Of a stretch of 64,000 nt of DNA, positions 7,938 to 15,854 are shown one piece after another. The notes below the pieces were generated by a model, which had not been told where the DNA came from, did no database searches, and was given only the letters and a program-made list of their open reading frames with translations. The DNA lies in assembly GCF_016834655.1 (NCBI RefSeq), contig NZ_JAENHP010000005.1:372001-436000 (forward strand), read 5' to 3'. This DNA comes from Paractinoplanes ovalisporus (GTDB lineage Bacteria; Actinomycetota; Actinomycetes; Mycobacteriales; Micromonosporaceae). The position numbers and the translations under genes are program-made. Position 1 is the stretch's first letter. Each line of letters begins with the position of its first letter.

Positions 7938-8822
7938 CTAGGCCACCGACGGACGGGCCCCGATCAAGGAGACCGCCTCCGCGCCCAGGGCGGCACCGGC
8001 CTTCAGAGCAGCCGCGGGAGACTCGCCCGCGCACCAGGCCGCCAACAACCCCGCGGCGAAAGCGTCGCCCGCCCCGGTGGGGTCCTTCATAGGAACCCGC
8101 TCAGGAGCCACCGAGTGGACCGCGCCGTCCCGAGAGGCCCAGGTCGCGCCCGCGGCCCCCTGCTTGACGACCACATGACGTACGTGGGCAGTCAATCGCC
8201 CCGCCTGCTCGGCCGCGGAGCCCGCACCGGCGAGTTCGTCCGCCTCATCCGCGTTGCACAGCAGCAGGTCGACCCCGCGTACCCAGGTCAGGAAAGCCGA
8301 AGCCCCCACCGACCGCAACGGAGCCGCCGACGCCGCGTCGACGCTGGTTGTCATGCCGCGCTCGGCCGCGGCGGAAAGAGCGGCCAGACCCGCTGCCCGC
8401 GACCCTTCGTGCAGCAGCGGATAACCCGACAGATGCAGATGCCCGCCGTCAGCGGCCAGGACGGCGGCCCGCACATCGGCCGGATCCAGCCGCAGCGAGG
8501 CGCCCCGATCGGTGATCATCGTGCGTTCCTCGGGACCGGCCAGGACCACGATGCTGCCTGTGGCCACGCCGGAATGGACGCTGACCGCGCACCGCACGTC
8601 GGCCGCGGTCAGCTCGGCCACCCGCTCGCGGCCGGCCGGGTCGTCGCCCACCGCGGCGACCAACGTGACGGGACGGCCGGTGTGCGCGAGCCAGGCGGCC
8701 GTGTTCGCGGCCTGGCCCCCGCCGCCCACGGTGATCGCGGCCGCCGTGTCCGAGCCCAGCTCGATCGGGCCGCTGTGCGCTACCAGGACGTCGGTGACCA
8801 GGTCACCCACGACGATGATCAC
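7938..8822 (-). CDS. psuK: PfkB family sugar kinase, probable pseudouridine kinase
   Basis: A 294-residue ribokinase-fold enzyme. The N-terminal signature TVGGGGQAANTAAWLA binds the sugar, and DPTGAGDAFAAG near the C-terminus carries the catalytic Asp 253 and the anion hole. It overlaps the stop of the upstream psuG-type gene by 4 bases (ATGA), so the two are coupled. A PfkB kinase next to PsuG implies phosphorylation of pseudouridine to pseudouridine 5'-phosphate, the substrate of the glycosidase. The family call is firm; the substrate is inferred from the neighbour. Confidence 0.85.
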   Translation of the reverse strand: MIIVVGDLVTDVLVAHSGPIELGSDTAAAITVGGGGQAANTAAWLAHTGRPVTLVAAVGDDPAGRERVAELTAADVRCAVSVHSGVATGSIVVLAGPEERTMITDRGASLRLDPADVRAAVLAADGGHLHLSGYPLLHEGSRAAGLAALSAAAERGMTTSVDAASAAPLRSVGASAFLTWVRGVDLLLCNADEADELAGAGSAAEQAGRLTAHVRHVVVKQGAAGATWASRDGAVHSVAPERVPMKDPTGAGDAFAAGLLAAWCAGESPAAALKAGAALGAEAVSLIGARPSVA

Positions 8823-9769
8823 GCGGAGACGCTGAAGCCGAGCGGGGCCGACGACGAGGTGGCGGTCGCGACCGCGATCTTGGCGGCCAGCTCGGCGTTG
8901 CGCAGGATGATCCGTACGTTGACCTCGAGGCTCTTGCCCTGGGTGCTCTCGTGGAAATGGCTCAGCAGGAACGGGGTGACCGCCTTGCCGGTGATCCCGG
9001 CGCGCGCCAGCAGCGAAAGGCCCTCGGCCAGCGTGTGGTCGTGCAGGGCCGGGTCGAGCTGCTCGTCGGCGGGCAGCGGGTTGGCCAGGATCAGCGCGCC
9101 GGCGCCGACGTTCTGGTCGGAGCGGGCCCGGATCACGTCGGCCACCTGCTCGGGCGAGTCGAGTTCCCAGTCGACGTCGAAGCCGCCGTCGGTGATGAAG
9201 AAGCCGGGGAACCGCCGGGTGCGGTAGCCGGCCACGGCGACGCCCAGTGTCTCGAGCCGTTCCAGCGTGGCGCCCACGTCGAGGATCGACTTCACGCCGG
9301 CGCAGACCACCACGATGGGCGTCTCGGCGAGCGTGGTCAGGTCGGCCGACTCGTCGAAGGTGACGTTCGCCTCGCGGTGCACCCCGCCCAGACCGCCCGT
9401 GGCGAACACGCCGATGCCCGCGGCGGCCGCAACGGCGCTGGTCGCGGCGACCGTGGTGGCGCCGTCGGCCCGGCGTGCCGCGGCCACGGCGAGGTCTCGA
9501 ACCGAGAGCTTCGCCACGCCGGCGGCCAGGGCCAGGTGCTCGATCTGCGCGTCGTCGAGGCCCACCGTCAACTCGCCGCCGACCATGCCGATCGTCGCGG
9601 GAACGGCGCCCTGATCCCGTACGGTCTGCTCGATCTCACGCGCCACCCGAAGGTTGTCCGGGTGCGGCAGACCGTGCGAGATGATCGTGCTCTCCAGCGC
9701 GACCACCGGCCGGCCGTCCCGGCGCGCGCGGGTCACGTGCTCGCCGTATCGAATCGCGAAGTCAGTCAC
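8819..9769 (-). CDS. psuG: Pseudouridine-5'-phosphate glycosidase
   Basis: A 316-residue enzyme of the PsuG/IndA family, which splits pseudouridine 5'-phosphate into ribose 5-phosphate and uracil. Diagnostic segments are VVALESTIISHGLPHP near the N-terminus, GGLGGVHR in the middle and ANPLPADEQ toward the C-terminus. The frame is open to 9985, but homologues begin close to the GTG at 9769 (TDFAIRYGEHV), and the extra 72 residues look non-coding. It is first in a two-gene operon with the PfkB kinase. Confidence 0.9.
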   Translation of the reverse strand: MTDFAIRYGEHVTRARRDGRPVVALESTIISHGLPHPDNLRVAREIEQTVRDQGAVPATIGMVGGELTVGLDDAQIEHLALAAGVAKLSVRDLAVAAARRADGATTVAATSAVAAAAGIGVFATGGLGGVHREANVTFDESADLTTLAETPIVVVCAGVKSILDVGATLERLETLGVAVAGYRTRRFPGFFITDGGFDVDWELDSPEQVADVIRARSDQNVGAGALILANPLPADEQLDPALHDHTLAEGLSLLARAGITGKAVTPFLLSHFHESTQGKSLEVNVRIILRNAELAAKIAVATATSSSAPLGFSVSA

Positions 9770-9938
9770 GAGAGCTACCGTACGGGGCCCCGACCTCACC
9801 TGGCCAAAGACCGGTGAGCTGGTCGTTGGACCGGCCCGGTCCGAGGTGTCACACTTGCGGGTTGGAGCTTTCGTAAGGGCCGCCGAGGCCGGGGGGACCG
9901 GCGGTAATACCCGAGAACGTGAACGAAGGGCAGATGTC

Positions 9939-10157
9939 GTGAGCACGGAGATTCTGGAGCGTCCGGAGACCAAGGATGCCGACACCGGGCCGGAGATGTT
10001 CCACTACGTGCGCAAGGAGAAGATTGCCGAGAGCGCGGTCATGGGCACCTATGTAGTGGCGCTCTGTGGCGAGAAGTTCCCGGTGACCAAGTCGCCGAAG
10101 CCGGGTTCCCCGGTGTGTCCGCAGTGCAAGGAAATCTACGAATCGATGCAGCGCTGA
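9939..10157 (+). CDS. DUF3039 family small zinc-binding protein
   Basis: A 72-residue protein of the actinobacterial DUF3039 family, with the conserved FHYVRKEKIAESAVMGTYVV segment and CGEKF...CPQCKEIYE, three cysteines likely to bind zinc. The GTG at 9939 has GAAGGG about nine bases upstream; the longer frame from 9654 is an artefact of high GC. Function unknown. Confidence 0.85.
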   Translation: MSTEILERPETKDADTGPEMFHYVRKEKIAESAVMGTYVVALCGEKFPVTKSPKPGSPVCPQCKEIYESMQR

Positions 10158-10765
10158 CCAGTGACGGCCTCCTCGCCGCTGATCTGATCGGTGTCGCGGT
10201 CTTCGCCGCCTCGGGCGCTTCAGCCGGAGTCGCGAAGCGGCTCGACCTGTTCGGCATCGCGTTCGTCGGATTCATCGCGGCGCTCGGCGGCGGCATCCTG
10301 CGCGATCTGGTGATCGGTGCGGTGCCGCCGCTGGCCTTCGCCGACTGGCGGTACGCGGTCACCGCGGTCGCGGCCTCGCTGGCCGTCTTCTGGCTGCACC
10401 CTCGGCTGGCCCGATGGCGCCGGCCCGTCCTGCTGCTCGACGCGGCGGGGCTCGGACTCTTCACCGTCACCGGCACGCTCAAGGCGCTCGACGCGGGCGT
10501 GCCGGCGGTCGGCGCGTGCCTGATCGGCATGCTCACCGCGATCGGCGGGGGCCTCGCCCGTGACCTGCTGACCGGCGAGATTCCGGTGGTTCTCCAGCGT
10601 GACATCTATGCCGTTGCGGCCCTGGGCGGCGCGATTCTTGTCACGATCCTGCGCGGGACAGACGTCGCGGATCCGATCACGCTGAGCGTGTCGGCGCTGC
10701 TCATCACCGGTGTACGGCTGGTCGCGCTCTACCGCCGATGGTCGGCTCCGGTGGCTGCGCCGTAA
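10115..10765 (+). CDS. TRIC cation channel family (UPF0126) membrane protein
   Basis: A protein of up to 216 residues with about seven hydrophobic helices and two copies of the family repeat: GGGILRDLVIGAVPP in the first half and GGGLARDLLTGEIPVVL in the second. TRIC proteins form monovalent cation channels; bacterial members such as YadS are poorly studied. The start is uncertain: GTG codons at 10115 and 10124 both overlap the previous gene, and no later ATG or GTG precedes the first helix (ADLIGVAVFA). Translational coupling to DUF3039 is likely. Confidence 0.85.
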   Translation: MSAVQGNLRIDAALTSDGLLAADLIGVAVFAASGASAGVAKRLDLFGIAFVGFIAALGGGILRDLVIGAVPPLAFADWRYAVTAVAASLAVFWLHPRLARWRRPVLLLDAAGLGLFTVTGTLKALDAGVPAVGACLIGMLTAIGGGLARDLLTGEIPVVLQRDIYAVAALGGAILVTILRGTDVADPITLSVSALLITGVRLVALYRRWSAPVAAP

Positions 10766-10789
10766 CCCGCGCGGGGCCGCCGTCGCGGC

Positions 10790-10795
10790 TATGCT
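10790..10795 (+). promoter_or_regulatory. Candidate -10 box of the helicase gene
   Basis: TATGCT about 60 bases before the chosen TTG start predicts transcription from around 10802, which excludes the in-frame TTG at 10798 as start. Confidence 0.4.
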
Positions 10796-10854
10796 AGTTG
10801 CCGCCTCCGGTCACGTGCCGGGGGTGTTTTCTTGAGGGAAGGGATCGTCGCAGC

Positions 10855-12579
10855 TTGAGCCCGCCACTGCCGGATCTGGAAACCTTCCCGCCACTTCGTG
10901 ACTGGCAGCGCAAGGCTCTCGTGGGCTACCTGCGCCGTCGCGGGGACGACTACATGGCGGTCGCGACCCCCGGCGCCGGCAAGACGACTTTCGCCCTGCG
11001 GATCGCCGCCGAACTGCTGGCCGACCGCACCGTCGAAGCGGTCACCGTGGTCTGCCCCACCGAGCACCTCAAGGTGCAGTGGGCCTCGGCCGCGGCCCGG
11101 GTCGGCATCCAGCTCGACCACGAGTTCCGCAACTCCGACGTCCACTCGTCGCGTGACTTCCACGGCGCCGTGCTCACCTACGCGCAGGTCGGCATGGCCC
11201 CGGCGGTGCACCGCCGCCGCACCATGACGCGCTCGACGCTGGTGATCCTCGACGAGATCCACCACGCCGGCGACTCGCGGAGCTGGGGTGACGGGGTCAA
11301 AAACGCTTTCGAGCCCGCCGTACGCCGTCTCATGCTCACCGGCACGCCCTTCCGCTCGGACGAGAACCCGATCCCGTTCGTCACCTACGAGCGGGGCGAG
11401 GACGGCCTGCAGCGGTCGCGGGCCGACTCCGTCTACGGATATTCCGACGCGCTGCGCGACGGCGTCGTGCGTCCGGTGCTGTTCATGGCCTATTCCGGCG
11501 AGACCCGCTGGCGGACGAACGCCGGGGACGAACTCGCCGCCCGCCTCGGCGAGCCGATGACCAAGGACCTGATCGCGCAGGCCTGGCGGACCGCGCTCGA
11601 CCACCGTGGCGACTGGATGCCCCAGGTGTTGCGGGCCGCCAACGCCCGGCTCACCAAGCTGCGCGAGCACGGCATGACCGACGCGGGCGGCCTGATCATC
11701 GCCAGCGACCAGCAGACCGCGCGGGCCTACGCCAAGGTCATCGGCGAGATCAGCGGGGAGCCGGCCACGGTCGTGCTCTCCGACGACGAGGGCGCCTCGA
11801 AGCGCATCGCCGTGTTCGCCGCCTCGCAGGAGCGCTGGATGGTCGCGGTGCGGATGGTGTCGGAGGGCGTCGACATCCCACGGCTGGCGGTCGGCGTCTA
11901 TGCCACCAGCGCCTCGACCCCGCTCTATTTCGCCCAGGCGATCGGCCGCTTCGTGCGGGCGCGGCGCAAGGGCGAGACCGCGACGGTGTTTCTGCCCAGC
12001 GTGCCGCACCTGCTCGGGTTGGCCAGCGAGATGGAGGCCCAGCGCGACCACGTGCTGGGGCTGCCGAAGCAGAAGGACGGCCTGGACGACGACCTGCTCG
12101 AGCGCGCGCAGCGGGAGGAGAACGCGGAGGGCGAGCTCGAGAAGCAGTTCGAGGCCCTTTCCGCCACGGCCGAGCTCGACCAGGTCATCTATGACGGCAC
12201 CTCCTTCGGCATGGGGGCGATGACCGGCACGGCCGAGGAGGAGGAATATCTCGGGCTGCCCGGGCTGCTCACCGCCGACCAGGTCTCGGTGTTGCTGAAC
12301 AAGCGGCAGGCCGAGCAGATGGCGGCGCAGAAGAAGCGCAAGGCAGCCGAGCCCCCGGCGCCGGCCCAGCGGGAAGCGCCCGTGCCGATGACCGCGGGGG
12401 AGCGGCGCAACAGCCTGCGCCGGCAGCTGAACACCCTGGTCGCGGCGCATCACCACCGCACCAACCTGCCCCACGGCAAGATCCACGCGGAGCTGCGCCG
12501 GCTCTGTGGCGGGCCGCCGAGCGCCCAGGCCACGATCGAGCAGCTCGAGGAGAGGATCGCGACGATCCAGACCATGTGA
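10855..12579 (+). CDS. SF2 DEAD/DEAH-box helicase
   Basis: A 574-residue superfamily 2 helicase found widely in actinobacteria. Motif I is ATPGAGKT, motif II is DEIH, motif III-like LTGTPFRSD, and the C-terminal half has VSEGVDIPRL and QAIGRFVRARR (motifs V and VI). A charged C-terminal region with a coiled-coil-like segment rich in Lys, Ala and Gln follows. I chose the TTG at 10855 (protein starts SPPLPDLETFPPL), preceded by GAGGGAAGGG, over the TTG at 10798, which lies at a predicted promoter. Cellular role unknown; probably nucleic acid remodelling or repair. Confidence 0.88.
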   Translation: MSPPLPDLETFPPLRDWQRKALVGYLRRRGDDYMAVATPGAGKTTFALRIAAELLADRTVEAVTVVCPTEHLKVQWASAAARVGIQLDHEFRNSDVHSSRDFHGAVLTYAQVGMAPAVHRRRTMTRSTLVILDEIHHAGDSRSWGDGVKNAFEPAVRRLMLTGTPFRSDENPIPFVTYERGEDGLQRSRADSVYGYSDALRDGVVRPVLFMAYSGETRWRTNAGDELAARLGEPMTKDLIAQAWRTALDHRGDWMPQVLRAANARLTKLREHGMTDAGGLIIASDQQTARAYAKVIGEISGEPATVVLSDDEGASKRIAVFAASQERWMVAVRMVSEGVDIPRLAVGVYATSASTPLYFAQAIGRFVRARRKGETATVFLPSVPHLLGLASEMEAQRDHVLGLPKQKDGLDDDLLERAQREENAEGELEKQFEALSATAELDQVIYDGTSFGMGAMTGTAEEEEYLGLPGLLTADQVSVLLNKRQAEQMAAQKKRKAAEPPAPAQREAPVPMTAGERRNSLRRQLNTLVAAHHHRTNLPHGKIHAELRRLCGGPPSAQATIEQLEERIATIQTM

Positions 12580-12627
12580 CGCCCGTACGGCTTGTCGCCG
12601 CTCCGCCCTGAAGTCATGTTAAGCAGT

Positions 12628-12673
12628 CTTGACGTCAAGTCCCCTTGACGTCAAGAGGACTTCACATCATGAT
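12628..12673 (+). promoter_or_regulatory. Twin palindromic operators within a leaderless promoter
   Basis: The perfect 12-bp palindrome cttgacgtcaag occurs twice, at 12628-12639 and 12644-12655, centre to centre 16 bp. The second contains TTGACG (12645-12650), which is followed after 17 bases by CATGAT (12668-12673), and the ATG at 12680 comes six bases later. The layout is that of a promoter whose -35 is covered by a dimeric repressor, most simply the Xre protein encoded by the second gene of the operon. Confidence 0.75.
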
Positions 12674-12679
12674 GGACGC

Positions 12680-13174
12680 ATGACGACGACAATTCTCGAT
12701 CGGGTCGTGCGCTGGAATCTCGATCCCGACGGCGACTGGTACGGGGACGAGCGCGAGCGCTACCGGTGGTATGAGGGAATCGCCGCCGCCGCTTCGATGC
12801 AGTGGATCGGCGTCCCCTGGGCGGCGGCGATCCTGGTCTGGCCGCTGGGCCGCTCCGTCGTGCTCCCGTTCGCGGTCGTGCTGTTCCTGATGCTCGTTCC
12901 GATGCTCATCTGCATGTGGTACGTGCGATCCCGCCGTGTCGACACGACGCCCCGTGTCGTGAACCTCAAGCGCGTCCTGTGGGGCATGGCCGGCGGCCTG
13001 CCCTATGCGGTGTTCCTCGTCGGGGCGCTCCGTGCGTATGGCCCGGAGGAAGCGACCTGGGTCGGCGCGGCCGTCGGCGGCGTCATCGGCGGAGCGGGTG
13101 GCGTCGTGGCGCAGATCGTCAACAGCCGCCGCCGGCGACGCCTCGAGGCCGTCCCGACCGCGGACGAGGACTGA
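12680..13174 (+). CDS. Membrane protein of unknown function, co-transcribed with an Xre regulator
   Basis: A 164-residue protein with a cytoplasmic N-terminus (MTTTILDRVVRWNLDPDGDW) and about four hydrophobic segments (46-60, 64-86, 100-120, 130-148), the last very Gly-rich, followed by an Arg-rich tail. The ATG at 12680 has no Shine-Dalgarno but sits six bases after a -10 box, so translation is probably leaderless. Its stop overlaps the start of the Xre gene (TGATG). DUF2178-like membrane proteins often pair with such small regulators, but I cannot assign the family with confidence. Confidence 0.75.
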   Translation: MTTTILDRVVRWNLDPDGDWYGDERERYRWYEGIAAAASMQWIGVPWAAAILVWPLGRSVVLPFAVVLFLMLVPMLICMWYVRSRRVDTTPRVVNLKRVLWGMAGGLPYAVFLVGALRAYGPEEATWVGAAVGGVIGGAGGVVAQIVNSRRRRRLEAVPTADED

Positions 13175-13434
13175 TGGCGCCACCGGCCGGGCCGGTGCGG
13201 GCTCCGGAGGCGGGCGGGACGGCCGGGGTGCGCATCCGGGCCGCGCGCAAGGAGGCCGGCCTGACCCAGCAGGGGCTGTCGAGCGCGGTGCAGGTGAGCC
13301 GCCAGACCATCATCGCGATGGAGACGGGCGACTACGCACCCTCGGTCTACCTCGCGTTGAAGGTCGCCAGGGCTCTCAACACGACCGTAGAGCTGCTGTG
13401 GGGCGCGGAGGTGGACGCCAGCGGGCTCAGCTGA
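13174..13434 (+). CDS. Xre family helix-turn-helix transcriptional regulator
   Basis: An 86-residue DNA-binding protein. After a short Pro/Gly-rich leader, residues about 20-75 form a HTH_3 domain: IRAARKEAGLTQQGLSSAV, then VSRQTIIAMETGDYAPSV and LALKVARALNTTVELLW. It is the second gene of the operon behind the twin palindromes and is the natural candidate to bind them, controlling itself and the membrane protein. The domain is complete; effector unknown. Confidence 0.9.
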   Translation: MAPPAGPVRAPEAGGTAGVRIRAARKEAGLTQQGLSSAVQVSRQTIIAMETGDYAPSVYLALKVARALNTTVELLWGAEVDASGLS

Positions 13435-13491
13435 CGCGAGAGCCGCTGGGGCCGTCTGAGACCGGCGCGCGGCGGGGATTTCCGGGCATGA

Positions 13492-13523
13492 AAAGGGGCG
13501 CCCCACACCGTGGGCGCCCCTTT
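13492..13523. terminator. Rho-independent terminator, probably bidirectional
   Basis: AAAGGGGCGCCC (13492-13503) pairs with GGGCGCCCCTTT (13512-13523). It lies between the convergent Xre and DUF7455 genes and has A/T runs on both sides. Confidence 0.85.
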
Positions 13524-13554
13524 ATCGAGTCTTGCTCGGGGGGTTGGGGACTCT

Positions 13555-13794
13555 TCAGTTGGAGTTAGACATCATGTCCGCGCCACGCCAGGTGAACTCC
13601 GGGTCCGCCGCGTACTGCACTGCGATCTTCACCAGGTCCTCGGCGTACCGGTTGGCGTGGTGTCCGCAGAACACCAGCTCACCGCCACCAGCCAGAGTCA
13701 AACGGAGCTTTCCAGCTGCATTGCAGCGGTCGCACCGTTCATCGGCTGCGGTGCCGGCCACACTACCCGCCGGCGGCGTGAGAGTCGGGGTCAT
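13555..13794 (-). CDS. DUF7455 family small zinc-ribbon protein
   Basis: A 79-residue protein conserved next to the principal sigma factor gene in actinobacteria. ERCDRCNAAGKLRL and ELVFCGHHANRY supply a CxxC and CGHH, a likely four-ligand zinc site. The ATG at 13794 has an excellent Shine-Dalgarno (GAGGAGGAAGG). The upstream region holds several short palindromes (13809-13873). Function unknown; its position suggests a link with transcription. Confidence 0.88.
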   Translation of the reverse strand: MTPTLTPPAGSVAGTAADERCDRCNAAGKLRLTLAGGGELVFCGHHANRYAEDLVKIAVQYAADPEFTWRGADMMSNSN

Positions 13795-13808
13795 CGCCTT
13801 CCTCCTCT

Positions 13809-13873
13809 GTTCGAACCGATGAACATGTTCCTCGGCTACTGCTCACCATCGTGCAACACCCTGCACCGTTGCA
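13809..13873. promoter_or_regulatory. Cluster of palindromes upstream of the DUF7455 gene
   Basis: GTTCGAAC (13809-13816) and GAACATGTTC (13821-13830) are perfect palindromes, and TGCAAC (13852-13857) faces GTTGCA (13868-13873). All lie between the ribosome site and the likely promoter, so they could be operator sites or a structured leader. Confidence 0.4.
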
Positions 13874-13978
13874 GCCTTCCCACAGTGCCCCGGGGGGACC
13901 GAGGTCACACCGTGTTGGGCTAAGTGTGCCGTGGTCCAAGGGTGCCACGTCAACGATCACTTCTGCACAACGGTCTGA

Positions 13979-14006
13979 TCACCACCCGATGTTGTACGGG
14001 TGGTGA
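13979..14006 (-). terminator. Hairpin terminator of sigA
   Basis: TCACCACCCG (13979-13988) pairs perfectly with CGGGTGGTGA (13997-14006), loop of 8. It begins 32 bases beyond the sigA stop codon and lacks a strong U-tract, as many actinobacterial terminators do. Confidence 0.7.
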
Positions 14007-14037
14007 CCATTCGGGCACGCTTTGTTGACCGAACGCC

Positions 14038-15600
14038 CTAGTCCAGGTAGTCGCGCAGAACCTGGGAGCGGGACGGGTGTCGCAACTTCGACATCGTCTT
14101 GGACTCGATCTGCCGGATGCGCTCACGGGTGACCCCGTACACCTGGCCGATCTCGTCCAGCGTGCGCGGCTGGCCGTCGGTCAGGCCGAACCGCAACCGC
14201 ACCACGCCCGCCTCGCGCTCGGAGAGCGTCTGGAGGACCTGCTGCAGCTGATCCTGGAGGAGCGAGAACGACACCGCGTCGACCGCGACGACCGCCTCGG
14301 AGTCCTCGATGAAGTCGCCGAGCTGGCTGTCGCCCTCGTCGCCGATCGTCTGGTCGAGCGAGATCGGCTCCCGGGCGTACTGCTGGATCTCGAGGACCTT
14401 CTCGGGAGTGATGTCCATTTCCTTGGCCAGCTCTTCCGGCGTGGGCTCACGGCCCAGGTCCTGGAGGAGCTCACGCTGGATGCGGCCGAGCTTGTTGATG
14501 ACCTCGACCATGTGCACCGGTATGCGGATGGTGCGGGCCTGGTCGGCCATGGCGCGCGTGATGGCCTGGCGGATCCACCAGGTGGCGTACGTGGAGAACT
14601 TGTAGCCCTTGGTGTAGTCGAACTTCTCGACCGCGCGGATCAGACCCAGGTTGCCCTCCTGGATCAGGTCGAGGAACGCCATGCCGCGGCCCGTGTAGCG
14701 CTTCGCGAGCGACACCACCAGACGCAGGTTGGCCTCGAGCAGGTGGTTCTTGGCGCGTTCGCCGTCCCGCCCGATCCAGCGCAGGTCGCGCTCCATGTTG
14801 CGCTCGAGCTTCTCCTCGCCCTCGTCGCAGGCGCGCAGGCGCTCGGCGGCGTAGAGCCCGGCCTCGATCCGCTTGGCCAGTTCGACCTCCTGCTCGGCGT
14901 TGAGCAGCGGGACCTTGCCGATCTGCTTGAGGTAGGCGCGGACGGAGTCGGCCGAAGCGGTGAGCTCGGCGTCGCGACGCGCCTGCTTGAGCGCCTCGGA
15001 CTCCTCGTCGTCCCACTCGAAGTCGCCGTCGGTGGCCGAGCTGGCGGCGTCGGTCGCGGCGGCCGCGACCATCGCGGGCGGCTCCTCGACGACGACGTCT
15101 TCGATCTCGGCGGCGAGCTCTTCGGGATCGATCTCCTCGCCGTCGGCGGGGCCCTCCTCGCCGGGCTTCGCGGCCTTGGCGGGAGCGGCCTTCTTGCCGG
15201 GGACAGCTTTGGCCGCGGCCTTCTTCGCCGGCGCCTTCTTGGCGGGCGTGGTCGCGGCCGGGTCGTCGCCGGCCTCGGGCGCGGCGGCGGCCTGCTTGGG
15301 AGCCGGCGTCGCCTTGCGGGCCGGGGCGGCCTTGGCCGTGGTGGCCTTGGAGGCCGGGGTCGCGGCCCGGGCGGCGGAGACCTTGCGGCGGGTGCTCGCC
15401 GAACCGTCGACGGCCACGGTGACGCCCGCGTCCATGAGACCGCGAAGGATCTTCTTGGCCTGGGCCGGGTTCACCTGGGCGGACTCCAGGGTGCGCGCGA
15501 CCTCGACCGACGTGAGCTGCCCGCCCGCACCCTGTGCATGGGCGATCAGGGCCTCGGTGAGAGAACGAACGTCGGCACCGTTCTGGTGGGCTTCTGTCAC
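14038..15600 (-). CDS. sigA: Principal RNA polymerase sigma factor (HrdB/SigA, sigma-70 group 1)
   Basis: A 520-residue vegetative sigma factor. The N-terminal third has region 1.1-like sequence followed by an Ala/Lys/Pro-rich linker (about 80-190) and an acidic segment. Then come region 1.2 (DSVRAYLKQIGKVPLLNAEQ), region 2 (DLIQEGNLGLIRAVEKFDYT, with KFSTYATWWIRQAITRA of the -10 recognition helix), region 3 and region 4 (RTLDEIGQVYGVTRERIRQI for -35 recognition). I chose the GTG at 15600, preceded by GGAAGG, over the frame start at 15708. It directs transcription of housekeeping genes, including the TANNNT promoters noted elsewhere in this window. Confidence 0.97.
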   Translation of the reverse strand: MTEAHQNGADVRSLTEALIAHAQGAGGQLTSVEVARTLESAQVNPAQAKKILRGLMDAGVTVAVDGSASTRRKVSAARAATPASKATTAKAAPARKATPAPKQAAAAPEAGDDPAATTPAKKAPAKKAAAKAVPGKKAAPAKAAKPGEEGPADGEEIDPEELAAEIEDVVVEEPPAMVAAAATDAASSATDGDFEWDDEESEALKQARRDAELTASADSVRAYLKQIGKVPLLNAEQEVELAKRIEAGLYAAERLRACDEGEEKLERNMERDLRWIGRDGERAKNHLLEANLRLVVSLAKRYTGRGMAFLDLIQEGNLGLIRAVEKFDYTKGYKFSTYATWWIRQAITRAMADQARTIRIPVHMVEVINKLGRIQRELLQDLGREPTPEELAKEMDITPEKVLEIQQYAREPISLDQTIGDEGDSQLGDFIEDSEAVVAVDAVSFSLLQDQLQQVLQTLSEREAGVVRLRFGLTDGQPRTLDEIGQVYGVTRERIRQIESKTMSKLRHPSRSQVLRDYLD

Positions 15601-15854
15601 GAAAGACCTTCCGGAGGCAATCAGGTTGAGCACGGCCATGAGCCCAGCGCAGCGCACGGCGAGGAGGCTGGCCGGTGTTGGTGTGGGGACCCCCGGGACG
15701 CGGAACATCGGTGCTCGGTGTCCGCGAAGCGGTGGGTAGGCGTGAATTGTAGCGCCGTCGAGCGAGATCCTCCCGTCACAGCACGCCGCTCGGGGCCGCC
15801 GACCTCGCCGGAGACGCCCGGCGCGAGAATGGTATCGGCGGAAAGGGCAGAGAC

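Noticed and set aside
13821..13830. GAACATGTTC considered as a LexA (SOS) box
   Set aside because: Actinobacterial LexA sites have four bases between GAAC and GTTC; here there are two.
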